Positions 1 to 8,220 of a stretch of 39,392 nt of DNA are shown in pieces. The first letter of the stretch is position 1, and each line of letters opens with the position of its first letter. Source of the DNA: Bacteroidales bacterium (GTDB lineage: Bacteria > Bacteroidota > Bacteroidia > Bacteroidales > UBA932); the NCBI GenBank assembly GCA_017437825.1, contig JAFRXC010000014.1:1-39392 (forward strand), written 5' to 3'. The position numbers and the translations under genes are program-made. A model generated the notes under the pieces. The model worked only from the letters and a program-made list of their open reading frames with translations. It was not told where the DNA came from and made no database searches.

Positions 1-309
1 CAGCTTTGATTCCTTCTAATCGTAGGTAACATAACAAAATCATTTTAAACATTCTTCGGTTTCGGGTCCTTACGTGGCCTTCCGTCCGGGTTCCTCATCG
101 GAACGCCTAAGGATATTGCAAAGCTGGGACCAGTGCCGGGATGATGGTCTTTTTGTCACCATAGAAGTGCCAAATAGTCCATTTTGTGGACAGATTGTCC
201 AGGTGGGAGATGGAAGAAATAAGTGGTCAAATTGTGGTCAAATTTTGGGGATACAAAAAACAAGATTTTTTATAGTGCTTGAAAATCAACAACTTACAAA
301 GTCTATTTG
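1..309. other. Gene-poor region next to tRNA-Leu; possible end of an integrated element
   Basis: I see no convincing gene here. Open frames crossing it run into the tRNA and resemble nothing I know. It is locally AT-rich compared with the coding DNA to the right. It contains an exact tandem repeat of an 11-mer, GTGGTCAAATT, at 223-233 and 234-244. A 17-codon minus-strand frame at 45-98 encodes a basic peptide with GRPRKDPKPK. Such a sequence can be the N-terminus of a DNA-binding or mobilisation protein, but here it stops at once. Because it abuts the 3' end of a tRNA-Leu, this could be the edge of an integrated element extending to the left. That is an inference only. Confidence 0.3.
223..244. 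repeat. Tandem 11-bp direct repeat
   Basis: GTGGTCAAATT occurs twice with no spacer, at 223-233 and 234-244, about 65 bases from the 3' end of the tRNA-Leu gene. Paired short direct repeats near a tRNA 3' end can be arm sites for tyrosine recombinases. Nothing else here proves that role. Confidence 0.5.
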
Positions 310-394
310 TGCCTCGGGCGGGAATCGAACCCGCACGGACCTTTCGGTCCAAGGGATTTTAAGTCCCTCGTGTCTACCATTTCACCACCAAGGC
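310..394 (-). tRNA. tRNA-Leu (anticodon UAA)
   Basis: On the minus strand a full cloverleaf can be drawn. The acceptor stem is GCCTTGG/CCGAGGC with one G-U pair. The anticodon stem is AGGGA/TCCCT around loop CTTAAAA, giving anticodon TAA. The long variable arm GGACC-GAAA-GGTCC is typical of class II tRNAs, the T arm carries GGTTCGATTCC, and the discriminator is A73, as expected for leucine. CCA is not encoded. The minus-strand box at 406-413 is its likely promoter. The 3' end faces the gene-poor left edge of the window. Confidence 0.96.
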
Positions 395-405
395 TTTCTG
401 GGAAG

Positions 406-413
406 CAAAGATA
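406..413 (-). promoter_or_regulatory. -7 box of tRNA-Leu promoter
   Basis: On the minus strand this reads TATCTTTG, a perfect match to the Bacteroidota -7 consensus TAnnTTTG, 11 bases upstream of the mature tRNA 5' end. No good -33 TTTG is visible. Confidence 0.6.
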
Positions 414-445
414 GGAATTTCCGCTATAATTCCGCCATAAAATCG

Positions 446-453
446 TATATTTG
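446..453 (+). promoter_or_regulatory. -7 box upstream of HAD phosphatase
   Basis: TATATTTG matches TAnnTTTG and ends 18 bases before the ATG at 472. It is divergent from the tRNA-Leu promoter. It supports the ATG at 472 over an upstream TTG at 451, which lies inside the box. Confidence 0.55.
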
Positions 454-471
454 CCCGCTCAAAGATTAGTT

Positions 472-1080
472 ATGATTAAGGCAGTTGTATTCGATATGGG
501 AGGCGTTATTTTCCGCCTGAATGTACCCCAGTGCCTGAACAGGTTCAAGACTGAAGCCGGTTTCGAGGACATAGAAGATTTTATCAACATTTACCAGCAG
601 CAGGGCTTCATAGGGGAGTTCGAGGCCGGAAAGATAGATGAGGATCAGTTCTATGCCGCGGCTCTGTCGCATTCCAGGCCCGGTACCACACGCGAGACCA
701 TTCACGACTGCTTCTGTTCTCTCCTTGACGGGACAAATGAGGATGCCGTAGAGCTGATCAGATCCCTGAGAGGCAAGTATAAACTGTATCTTTTGAGCAA
801 CAACAATCCCATCTCGCTGCAGTTGCTAGGCGAAGTGCTGGCCGAGCAAGGTCTGCCCATCGACGAGACCTTCGAGAAAAAGTTCTGTTCCTTCCAGCTC
901 AAGACTCAGAAGCCTGGCAAGGAAATATATCTTAAAGCCCTGGAAGGAATCGGCTGCGACCCTTCCGAAATACTGTTCATAGACGATTCTCCGGCCAATC
1001 TTAAGACCGCCCAGGAACTAGGTATCCAGACCCTGCAGTATTTCCAGGATCTGGATATCAGAAAAAGTTTCAACTTCTAG
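472..1080 (+). CDS. HAD-superfamily (subfamily IA) hydrolase
   Basis: The 202-residue protein has the four HAD phosphatase motifs in order: FDMGGVIF near residue 7 with the nucleophilic Asp, LLSNNN with the motif II Ser, KTQKPGKEIY with the motif III Lys, and FIDDSPANL with the acidic pair of motif IV. The second Asp of the usual DxD is replaced by Gly (DMGG), as in YihX-like sugar-phosphate phosphatases and related HAD IA proteins. A helical cap lies between motifs I and II. It is probably a cytosolic phosphatase of a small phosphorylated metabolite; the substrate cannot be read from sequence. The ATG at 472 is chosen because the family begins right at the MIKAVVFD strand. Its stop codon overlaps that of convergent adhE within the palindrome CTAG. 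Confidence 0.85.
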   Translation: MIKAVVFDMGGVIFRLNVPQCLNRFKTEAGFEDIEDFINIYQQQGFIGEFEAGKIDEDQFYAAALSHSRPGTTRETIHDCFCSLLDGTNEDAVELIRSLRGKYKLYLLSNNNPISLQLLGEVLAEQGLPIDETFEKKFCSFQLKTQKPGKEIYLKALEGIGCDPSEILFIDDSPANLKTAQELGIQTLQYFQDLDIRKSFNF

Positions 1081-3695
1081 TCCTCGCCGTAATAGGCTTT
1101 CTTATAGAGTTCGGCAATATCACTGACCAGAGGATACTTGGGATTTGCACCTGTGCACTGGTCATCGTGAGCCTTGTCGGACAGTTCCAGAAGGTTGTCC
1201 ATAAACTCCTTCTCGTCAATGCCTTCGGCCTTGATGCTCATAGGCATGTCAAGATCCTTCATAAGCTTGCGGATGGCGGCGATGAAGTTGTCAACGCTCT
1301 CTTCGACGGTATTGCCTCCGAATCCAAGAAAGCGTGCTGCCCTTGCAAGTTTCTGGTCGGCAATGAATGTCTCGTACTTGGGGAACGGGACGAACTTGTC
1401 CGGCTTGATGGAGTTGTACTTGATGACATAGGGAAGGAGTATGGCGTTGGCGCGACCGTGAGGGATGTGGTAGTCGCCTCCGAGCTTGTGGGCCATACTG
1501 TGGTTCAAGCCGAGGAAGGCGTTTGTGAACGCCATGCCGGCGATGCAGGATGCGTTGTGCATCTTCTCGCGGGCCTTGAGGTCTGAAGGACCGTTGTCAT
1601 AGGCACGCTTCAGGTATGTGAACACCAGGTCCATGGCCTGAAGGGCAAGGCCGTCTGTATAGTCGTTGGCCATATTGGAGATATAGGCCTCGATGGCGTG
1701 AGTAAGAACGTCCATTCCGGTGTCAGCCGTGGCGCGCTTTGGAAGCGTCAGCACGAACTGAGGGTCGATGATGGCGACGTTAGGAGTAACGGCGTAGTCT
1801 GCAAGAGGGTACTTGATGCCTTTGGTCTTGTCGGTAATCACGGTGAAAGCAGTCACTTCGCTTCCGGTTCCGGAAGTTGTAGGGATGGCCACCATCTTGC
1901 ACTTCTCAAGATGAGGGAACCTGACAACTCTCTTGCGGATGTCCATGAACTTCTGGCGGAGACCGTCGAAAGAAGTCTCGGGATGCTCATAGAAGAGCCA
2001 CATTCCCTTTGCTGCGTCCATTGCAGAACCACCTCCCAGGGCTATGATCACGTCCGGCTGGAAATGACGCATCTCCTCGACACCGCGCATTACGGTTTCT
2101 ACGTCAGGGTCTGACTCCACGTCGGAGAAGATGGTGAAGTGGCAGGTCTCTGAGCGTTTGTTCAGGTAGTAAAGCACTTTGTCTACATAGCCGAGTTTTA
2201 CCATCATAGGGTCGCTGACGATGAATGCCCTGCTGATGCCCTCCATGTCCTGGAGATACTGTATTGAATCGTATTCGAAATAGATCTTTGGAGGAATCTT
2301 GAACCACTGCATATTGACTCTTCTTTTTGCAATTCTCTTCTTGTTGATAAGGTTTACAGTTGAAACGTTTGCGGTTGTGCTGTTGTGGCCGTAAGAACCG
2401 CAACCCAGTGTAAGGGAAGGAGTGTTGGTGTTGTAAATGTCACCGATAGCTCCCTGTGCGGAAGGGGCGTTGGAAATGATTCGTCCCACCTTCATTGCGC
2501 TTCCGAACTTGGTTATCAGGTCGCTGTCCGTGCTGTGTATGATTGCAGTGTGTCCAAGACCGCCCATTTCAAGTATCTTGCGGCACATCTCGAATCCTTC
2601 CTCGTGATTGTTCACTATGTAATAAGCCAGGACTGGAGACAGCTTCTCTTTTGAAAGAGGATAGTCGGGGCCCACGCCGGCAAGCTTGGCAATGAGTATC
2701 TTTGTCTTCTCAGGAACCTTGACGCCTGCCTGCTCTGCAATCCAGAATGCGGTCTTTCCCACAACGTCAGGATTAAGGGCACCCTTTTCAGGATTGATTA
2801 CATAATTGGAAACCAGCTCTGTCTCCTTCTTGTTAAGGAAGTAGCATCCGTTGTCCTTCATAAAGCTCTCGAATTCCCCAACAATCTTCTTGTCAACTAC
2901 CACGGCCTGCTCGGATGCGCAAATCATACCGTTGTCGAAAGTCTTGGACATCATAAGGTCGGTGCACGCGCGAGGGACGTTTGCAGAACTCTCGATGTAG
3001 CAAGGCGCGTTGCCTGGGCCTACGCCCAGGGCAGGCTTACCGCAACTGTAAGCAGACCTTACCATTCCGGAACCGCCGGTGGCAAGGATTAGGGAAACCT
3101 TGGGATGATTCATCAGCGCAGTAGTGGCTGCAATTGAGGGATGCTCAATCCACTGGATGCAGTCTTCAGGGGCGCCTGCAGCTACTGCGGCATCCAGGAG
3201 GATGCGCGCTGCGGCAGAAGAAGACTTCTGGGCAGAAGGGTGGAATCCGAAAATGATAGGATTGCGGGCCTTGATACATATCAAAGCCTTGAACATTGTA
3301 GTTGAGGTGGGGTTCGTAACCGGAGTGACGCCGGCCACGATTCCTACTGGCTCTGCTACCTCTACATATCCTTCCAATTCGTTGTCTTCAACAATTCCTA
3401 CGGTCTTCTCGTTCTTGATGGAGTTCCAGATGTATTCGGTAGCGAAAATATTCTTTATGATCTTGTCTTCGTATACGCCGCGTCCTGTCTCTTCTATTGC
3501 GAGACGGGCAAGCTCGCGGTGATGCTCAAGTCCGGCAAGGGCCATAGCGTGGACGATATTGTCGACCTGCTCCTGGTCCATTTCGATGAAGGATTTCAAT
3601 GCCTTTTCGGCCTTGTTGACCAAGGCGTCAATCTCCTCTTGTACAGAGACTGTGTAATCAACATTAGTTTCTGCCTTCTCTTTTTGTGCTTTCAT
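1077..3695 (-). CDS. adhE: Bifunctional acetaldehyde-CoA / alcohol dehydrogenase AdhE
   Basis: At 872 residues this has the full length of the fused enzyme that reduces acetyl-CoA to acetaldehyde and then ethanol, reoxidising two NADH. The N-terminal aldehyde dehydrogenase half (about 15-450) has the nucleophile Cys259 in NGMICASEQ. The C-terminal iron-dependent alcohol dehydrogenase half (about 465-870) has the NAD-binding GGGSAMDAAKG (554-564) and likely metal ligands Asp662, His666, His732 and His746, with family-typical spacing. AAGGAATT just upstream of the ATG is a plausible ribosome site. It follows rex by 27 bases on the same strand, so the two are probably co-transcribed and repressed by Rex when NADH is low. 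This gives the organism an ethanol-forming redox outlet. No terminator is seen before the convergent HAD gene. Confidence 0.97.
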   Translation of the reverse strand: MKAQKEKAETNVDYTVSVQEEIDALVNKAEKALKSFIEMDQEQVDNIVHAMALAGLEHHRELARLAIEETGRGVYEDKIIKNIFATEYIWNSIKNEKTVGIVEDNELEGYVEVAEPVGIVAGVTPVTNPTSTTMFKALICIKARNPIIFGFHPSAQKSSSAAARILLDAAVAAGAPEDCIQWIEHPSIAATTALMNHPKVSLILATGGSGMVRSAYSCGKPALGVGPGNAPCYIESSANVPRACTDLMMSKTFDNGMICASEQAVVVDKKIVGEFESFMKDNGCYFLNKKETELVSNYVINPEKGALNPDVVGKTAFWIAEQAGVKVPEKTKILIAKLAGVGPDYPLSKEKLSPVLAYYIVNNHEEGFEMCRKILEMGGLGHTAIIHSTDSDLITKFGSAMKVGRIISNAPSAQGAIGDIYNTNTPSLTLGCGSYGHNSTTANVSTVNLINKKRIAKRRVNMQWFKIPPKIYFEYDSIQYLQDMEGISRAFIVSDPMMVKLGYVDKVLYYLNKRSETCHFTIFSDVESDPDVETVMRGVEEMRHFQPDVIIALGGGSAMDAAKGMWLFYEHPETSFDGLRQKFMDIRKRVVRFPHLEKCKMVAIPTTSGTGSEVTAFTVITDKTKGIKYPLADYAVTPNVAIIDPQFVLTLPKRATADTGMDVLTHAIEAYISNMANDYTDGLALQAMDLVFTYLKRAYDNGPSDLKAREKMHNASCIAGMAFTNAFLGLNHSMAHKLGGDYHIPHGRANAILLPYVIKYNSIKPDKFVPFPKYETFIADQKLARAARFLGFGGNTVEESVDNFIAAIRKLMKDLDMPMSIKAEGIDEKEFMDNLLELSDKAHDDQCTGANPKYPLVSDIAELYKKAYYGED

Positions 3696-3722
3696 AATTC
3701 CTTGTATTTAAAGAGGTAATAC

Positions 3723-4376
3723 TTATTGTTCTGAAATAGATTTCAATTGTTGTGTCAAAAGTGCCAGGGAAACTGGCAGGTTCTCGTTCTTGACAATGAC
3801 GTTCTCGGGGACATTGAGCATTGTAAACGAGAAGTTCCATATTGCGCGGACTCCGTTTGCCACCATATGGTCGCAAACCTCCTGCGCACATTCTGAAGGA
3901 ACGGTGATGATACCAATCCTGAGGCCCCGGCGTTTGATGTAATCATCCATCCTCTCCATAGGATGGATTGCCTTGCCTCCTACTTTCTTGCCGATCAAGT
4001 CGGGATTTTTGTCAAAGCCGGCGACGATGTTTATTCCTAAATCCTTGAAGCCCTTGTGGGAGAGGAGGGTGTGGCCAAGATTTCCGACTCCAACAAGAAA
4101 GGCTTCATCGTAGTTGTCGTAGCCCAAGTACTCTTTAAGGTCTGAGAGCAGGGGAGCAACCTCAAAACCAAGCTTTGGCATTCCGCAGACGTGGGTTGCG
4201 CCAGCCAGGTCCTTGCGGACCAGTACTGGATTGATATTGAGGTAGTCTGCGATTGTGGCAGATGAAACGGTTTTCACTCCTTCTTGAGACAATTGCCTGA
4301 GCAGGCTGTAATACAAGGGCAGTCTGCTCCTTGAAGAAGTCATTACTACTAAAGATGTTTTCTGTTTCCTGGCCAT
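3723..4376 (-). CDS. rex: Redox-sensing transcriptional repressor Rex
   Basis: The 217-residue protein has the Rex layout. A winged-helix DNA-binding domain (about 15-85) carries SATIADYLNINPVLVRKDLA and the following GFEV segment. A Rossmann domain follows with GVGNLGHTLL near 97, which binds NADH. The C-terminal segment (IWNFSFTML onward) would swap between dimer subunits. Rex senses the NADH/NAD+ ratio and represses fermentation and respiration genes. The next gene is adhE, a classical Rex target, only 27 bases downstream. A palindrome resembling a Rex operator overlaps the promoter at 4401-4422, so autoregulation is likely. The ATG at 4376 gives the usual basic N-terminal tail. Confidence 0.95.
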   Translation of the reverse strand: MARKQKTSLVVMTSSRSRLPLYYSLLRQLSQEGVKTVSSATIADYLNINPVLVRKDLAGATHVCGMPKLGFEVAPLLSDLKEYLGYDNYDEAFLVGVGNLGHTLLSHKGFKDLGINIVAGFDKNPDLIGKKVGGKAIHPMERMDDYIKRRGLRIGIITVPSECAQEVCDHMVANGVRAIWNFSFTMLNVPENVIVKNENLPVSLALLTQQLKSISEQ

Positions 4377-4400
4377 ACCGATACTTTTTTATCGATAATT

Positions 4401-4422
4401 TTGTATCGCAAAGATACGACAA
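4401..4422 (-). promoter_or_regulatory. Putative Rex operator over the rex-adhE promoter
   Basis: The plus strand reads TTGTATC-GCAAA-GATAC-g-ACAA, an inverted repeat apart from one extra G, resembling the TTGT(N)ACAA form of Rex sites. On the minus strand it contains TATCTTTG (4409-4416), a perfect -7 box, with CTTG 19 bases further upstream as a -33-like element. A bound repressor would cover the -7 box. Just downstream, TTATCGATAA (4389-4398) is a perfect 10-bp palindrome. The box lies 32 bases before the rex ATG. Confidence 0.55.
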
Positions 4423-4454
4423 AAAAACTGAAATGCAAGAATTATTAAAAAAAA

Positions 4455-5873
4455 TTAGAAATATTTTTTCTCCTGACGGTATAGAGCGACGAAAATGAAT
4501 ATCAGGATTGTGAAAGCCCATAGTGAAGACCCTCCGTAACTCAGAAGGGGCAGAGGAATACCTATCACAGGCATTATTCCTATGGTCATTCCCACGTTTA
4601 TGAACAGGTGCATGAAAATGATTGACGCAACGCAGTAGCCGTAAATCCGAGTGAACTGGTCTCGGCAGCGTTCGGAGTCAGTGATCAGCCGGTATATCAG
4701 GAAGACATATAGCAGGATTACCACCAGGCATCCCACGAAGCCCCATTCCTCTCCTACAGTGCAGAAAATGAAATCCGTACTCTGCTCCGGAACAAAGCCG
4801 TATGTGGTCTGAGTCCCCTGCAGGAAGCCTTTGCCGAAGAAACCTCCTGATCCGATTGCAATCTTGGACTGGTTTACATTGTAGCCGACTCCGGCAGGGT
4901 CGTCCTTCATTCCCAACAGTACTTCTATCCTGCTGCGCTGGTGATCCTGAAGCACGTTGTTGAAGATGTATTCAGTAGAGAAGATTATGCCGATTCCGAC
5001 CAGGAAAGCCACCAGGGTGGCGAAGGTTATGAACTTGCGCTGCCTGAAAGAGTTGTACGCCATACGCGCAGCCTGTACTCCCGTCAGCGCGAAATATATG
5101 TAAAGCGGATTGAAGGGCAGGTTGATCTTGGGTATGAATATGAGGGCAAGGATAGCGGGTACGTCAGCCCAGATCCATCGCTTGAGCTTGTCGCTGTAAA
5201 TGCTGTAGCAGAGCGAAGCCACTGCAGCCAGCACAATGAGTGCTGTATAAATGGATGTCGTAAGCGTCAGTATGAACAATAATATCACTACTCCCAGAAA
5301 GAACAGGAACCACCCTGAAAGCCCCTCGCGGTAAAGCACGAAGATGAAACCCAGATATACAAGGGCCGAACCTGTCTCCTTTTCTGCAATTATTATGAGC
5401 ATAGGCAGCGCAATCACGGCCGCCACCAGCAGCAGGTCCTTCAGGTTGGACATCTTGAAGTTAGTCTTGCTCATTATGGTGGCCAGAACCAGCGAAGTGG
5501 CAATCTTGGAGACCTCCGCCGGCTGGAAGCTTACAGGACCCAGGTTGAACCAGGAATGCGAGCCCTTAACGTCGGATCCGACGAATATTACCGCTACCAG
5601 CAGCACCAGCACTATCAGGTACGACGGTATGGATATGACCTCCCACAGGCGCGGGTTGAACACGAAAAGGATGAGCGTAGCCAGGACTATTCCCGTGAGG
5701 ATCCACACAAACTGCTTTCCGCTCCTGACGGAAAAGTCGAAGATGGAGCTGGGCTCCGACGAGTGGATCGATGCGTATATATTAATGAACCCGATGAAGA
5801 CTAGCAGAAGATAATAGATTATTATCCTCCAGTCTATGGCTTGCTTCAATCCTCTGTCGCTGCTGTCTTTCAT
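4455..5873 (-). CDS. rodA: Rod-shape peptidoglycan glycosyltransferase RodA
   Basis: This SEDS-family polytopic membrane protein of 472 residues has about ten hydrophobic helices. It polymerises lipid II during cell elongation together with the transpeptidase PBP2. Visible family motifs are FQPAEVSKIA (116-125), EKETGSALVYLG (164-175), the extracellular loop DHQRSRI with Asp310 at the presumed catalytic position, TDFIFCTVGEEWGFVG (366-381) and PLPLLSYGGSS (440-450). It is somewhat longer than proteobacterial RodA, with extra sequence in the middle helices. The start overlaps the mrdA stop by four bases (ATGA), so the two are translationally coupled. It is the last gene of the mreB operon. A T-rich stretch follows the stop but no clear hairpin. 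Confidence 0.95.
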   Translation of the reverse strand: MKDSSDRGLKQAIDWRIIIYYLLLVFIGFINIYASIHSSEPSSIFDFSVRSGKQFVWILTGIVLATLILFVFNPRLWEVISIPSYLIVLVLLVAVIFVGSDVKGSHSWFNLGPVSFQPAEVSKIATSLVLATIMSKTNFKMSNLKDLLLVAAVIALPMLIIIAEKETGSALVYLGFIFVLYREGLSGWFLFFLGVVILLFILTLTTSIYTALIVLAAVASLCYSIYSDKLKRWIWADVPAILALIFIPKINLPFNPLYIYFALTGVQAARMAYNSFRQRKFITFATLVAFLVGIGIIFSTEYIFNNVLQDHQRSRIEVLLGMKDDPAGVGYNVNQSKIAIGSGGFFGKGFLQGTQTTYGFVPEQSTDFIFCTVGEEWGFVGCLVVILLYVFLIYRLITDSERCRDQFTRIYGYCVASIIFMHLFINVGMTIGIMPVIGIPLPLLSYGGSSLWAFTILIFIFVALYRQEKKYF

Positions 5874-7708
5874 CGTCTTGCCGGCATAAGGTTGGCGTTA
5901 AGGATTCGGTCTTCGACGTACTTGCGCTCCGGGCGGATTCCGCCGGTCAGATACTGCTCGACCATCAGCGATGCAATAGGGCAGGCCCAGGTGGCTCCGA
6001 ATCCGGCGTTCTCTATATAGGCGGCGATTGCAATCTGGGGGTCGTCCTGAGGCGCGAAGCAGATGAAGACGGAATTGTCGGCTCCGTGCGGGTTCTGGGC
6101 GGTTCCGGTCTTGCCGCAAAGGTCCAGTCCCGGGACGGCGGCGGCATATGCCGTTCCGCCTGCGCCGGCGGGCTCGTTCACCGCTCTCCACATACCGTGG
6201 ATTACCTTCTTGAACTCGTTGGTGTCAACCTTGGTGTAATTGCGCTCGTGGTATTTGGGATCTATCTCTATGCCTTCCGAGTCCTTTACGATGTGAGGGG
6301 TGATGTACCATCCCCTGTTGGCAACGGTGGCGCAGAGGTTTGCGATCTGAAGGGGAGTGACGCCTATTTCTCCCTGGCCTATGGACAGTGAGACAATGGT
6401 GGAGAACCTCCAGCCGTTGCGCCCGTAAACCTTGGAATAGTAGGCGGAGGTGGGGACGTTTCCGCCAAGCTCGGACGGGAAGTCGCTTCCCAGTTTCTCT
6501 CCCAGGCCGAAACTGGTGACATACTCTCTCCAGACATCGAAAGCCTCGGAAACGTTCTCATACTTCCTATTTTCAAGCACAGATTTGAGCACATAGCAGA
6601 AATAACCGTTGCAGGACATCATGATGGCCTCTTCCATATTCAAAGGGGAACGGTGGCCGTGGCAACCCAGTTTGCGGTTGGTGGTATATGCGTATCCGTG
6701 GTTGCAGGGGTACTGCCTGTCGGGTGTGAGGACCCCCTCTTCCAGGCCTATGAGGCCGTTTATCAACTTGAATACAGATCCCGGAGGATATGAGGCCTGC
6801 ACCGTACGGTTGAACATAGGCTTGTACGGGTCATTTGAAATCTGGTTGTAGTACTGGCCTATGTCGGAGAGCATCTCCACGTCTATTCCGGGGCTGGACA
6901 CCATTGCCAGGATCTCTCCTGTCTTGGGCTCTATGGCGACTACACTTCCCACTTTGTTCTGCATAAGTTCCTGACCGTATTGCTGCAGCCTTGCGTCAAT
7001 GGTGGTGGTGATGTTCTTTCCCGCAACCGCCTCCTTGTCCATCTCTCCGTTCTGGTAAGCCGTCTTTATCTGGTTGTGTGAGTCCCTTATGTAGATCTTG
7101 TAGCCTTTCTCTCCGCGAAGGTCCTCTTCCCTTGCGGCCTCTATGCCTGTCTTGCCGGCATAGTCTCCGCTGCGGTACTCTCCTTCGTGCTTGCGGATAT
7201 AGTCTGCATCCACCTCGGACACATAGCCCAGGAGGTTGCCTCCGGCGTTGATGGGGTAGTCCCTGATGCTGCGCACGTGTCCCTTGAATCCGGGGAACTT
7301 GTACTGGATCTCGGCAAAGCGGATATAGGTCTCGGAAGGTACCTGTTTGAGCATTGTCACTGACTGGAAGCCTATGCGGCGGCTGTTCTTCTTGTATTCC
7401 GCCATCTTGTCGCGTATGAAGTCGACGGAAACGTTGAGTGCGTCAGCCAGGGCCAGAGTGTCGAAGGCGTGAACCTCGCGCGGGGTCACCTGAATGTCGT
7501 AGGCTATCTTGTTACCGACAAGGATTTCTCCGTTACGGTCATAGATCACTCCGCGGGTTGGATAGATGATGTCATAGACCATTGAGTTGTTGGATGCGTC
7601 TATCTTGTACTGCTGGTCAAGGATCTGGATGCTGAAAAGCTTGGCCAGAAGGATGGTCGCAACCACCCCCAGACCTATCAGAATCTTGGTTTTCCTTTCC
7701 AGAATCAT
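5870..7708 (-). CDS. mrdA: Penicillin-binding protein 2 (elongation transpeptidase)
   Basis: This class B penicillin-binding protein of 612 residues cross-links peptidoglycan during lateral wall growth as partner of RodA. It has a short cytoplasmic start, one membrane helix (about 8-28), a dimerisation/pedestal region beginning YPTRGVIYDRNG (49-60), and a transpeptidase domain with Ser311-VFK314 (after SYPPG), Ser365-Cys-Asn367, and Lys533-Thr-Gly535. All catalytic motifs are intact. It overlaps mreD and rodA by four bases on either side. Upstream class B homologues in division clusters differ in their neighbours, so the context supports the elongation role. Confidence 0.95.
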   Translation of the reverse strand: MILERKTKILIGLGVVATILLAKLFSIQILDQQYKIDASNNSMVYDIIYPTRGVIYDRNGEILVGNKIAYDIQVTPREVHAFDTLALADALNVSVDFIRDKMAEYKKNSRRIGFQSVTMLKQVPSETYIRFAEIQYKFPGFKGHVRSIRDYPINAGGNLLGYVSEVDADYIRKHEGEYRSGDYAGKTGIEAAREEDLRGEKGYKIYIRDSHNQIKTAYQNGEMDKEAVAGKNITTTIDARLQQYGQELMQNKVGSVVAIEPKTGEILAMVSSPGIDVEMLSDIGQYYNQISNDPYKPMFNRTVQASYPPGSVFKLINGLIGLEEGVLTPDRQYPCNHGYAYTTNRKLGCHGHRSPLNMEEAIMMSCNGYFCYVLKSVLENRKYENVSEAFDVWREYVTSFGLGEKLGSDFPSELGGNVPTSAYYSKVYGRNGWRFSTIVSLSIGQGEIGVTPLQIANLCATVANRGWYITPHIVKDSEGIEIDPKYHERNYTKVDTNEFKKVIHGMWRAVNEPAGAGGTAYAAAVPGLDLCGKTGTAQNPHGADNSVFICFAPQDDPQIAIAAYIENAGFGATWACPIASLMVEQYLTGGIRPERKYVEDRILNANLMPARR

Positions 7709-8220
7709 CTTTCCCTATAGTCTTTTGCAAGAGTGTCCGCAATGAATAGAGAGACCAGGATGCCTGTCACCAGGGATATGCCGAAGCGAAGGGCGTTGAA
7801 CCAGAATGGCCTGGTACCTGCGCCGTCCGCCAGAATGTATATGATCAGGAACAGAGCCTGGGCGATGGCGATGAAGCTGATGAACTTTATGAGGCCGTAT
7901 TTCTTGATGGTGACGTCTTCGTTCTGGGCGAAGACCTCCTGGCCGAATACAATACTCAGCAGCCCCTTGCGCGCCAGCGCCACGGGGATGATGGCAAGCA
8001 TGTTGAGGCCCAGGACTCCGTCGCCCAGGATATCCACCACGAAACCCGATGCGGCCGCTATGAGCATGGCGGCTATGGTGGAGTACCTTACGGGTATCAT
8101 TATGACTATCACGGGCAACAGGCTCAAAGTAAGGTAGTAACTCAGGTTCAGATAGTTGCATATCAGAATCTGGAGAGCCACTATGCACAGGTAAATCAGA
8201 AAGAAACGGTTACTCCTCAT
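7705..8220 (-). CDS. mreD: Rod shape-determining protein MreD
   Basis: This is a 171-residue integral membrane protein with about five hydrophobic helices. Its family is poorly conserved in sequence, so the call rests on size, hydropathy, the helix pattern beginning SNRFFLIYLCIVALQILIC, and above all its place between mreC and mrdA. It starts 11 bases before the mreC stop and overlaps mrdA by four bases. The role is as an inner-membrane component of the elongasome, tying MreB and MreC to PBP2-RodA. Confidence 0.88.
   Translation of the reverse strand: MRSNRFFLIYLCIVALQILICNYLNLSYYLTLSLLPVIVIMIPVRYSTIAAMLIAAASGFVVDILGDGVLGLNMLAIIPVALARKGLLSIVFGQEVFAQNEDVTIKKYGLIKFISFIAIAQALFLIIYILADGAGTRPFWFNALRFGISLVTGILVSLFIADTLAKDYRER

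Noticed and set aside
74..469. Open frame of 131 codons at the left edge on the plus strand
   Set aside because: It runs through the tRNA-Leu gene on the opposite strand and has no family resemblance or promoter.
1077..3695. adhE as two separate genes
   Set aside because: One uninterrupted frame covers both the aldehyde and alcohol dehydrogenase halves with the normal linker.
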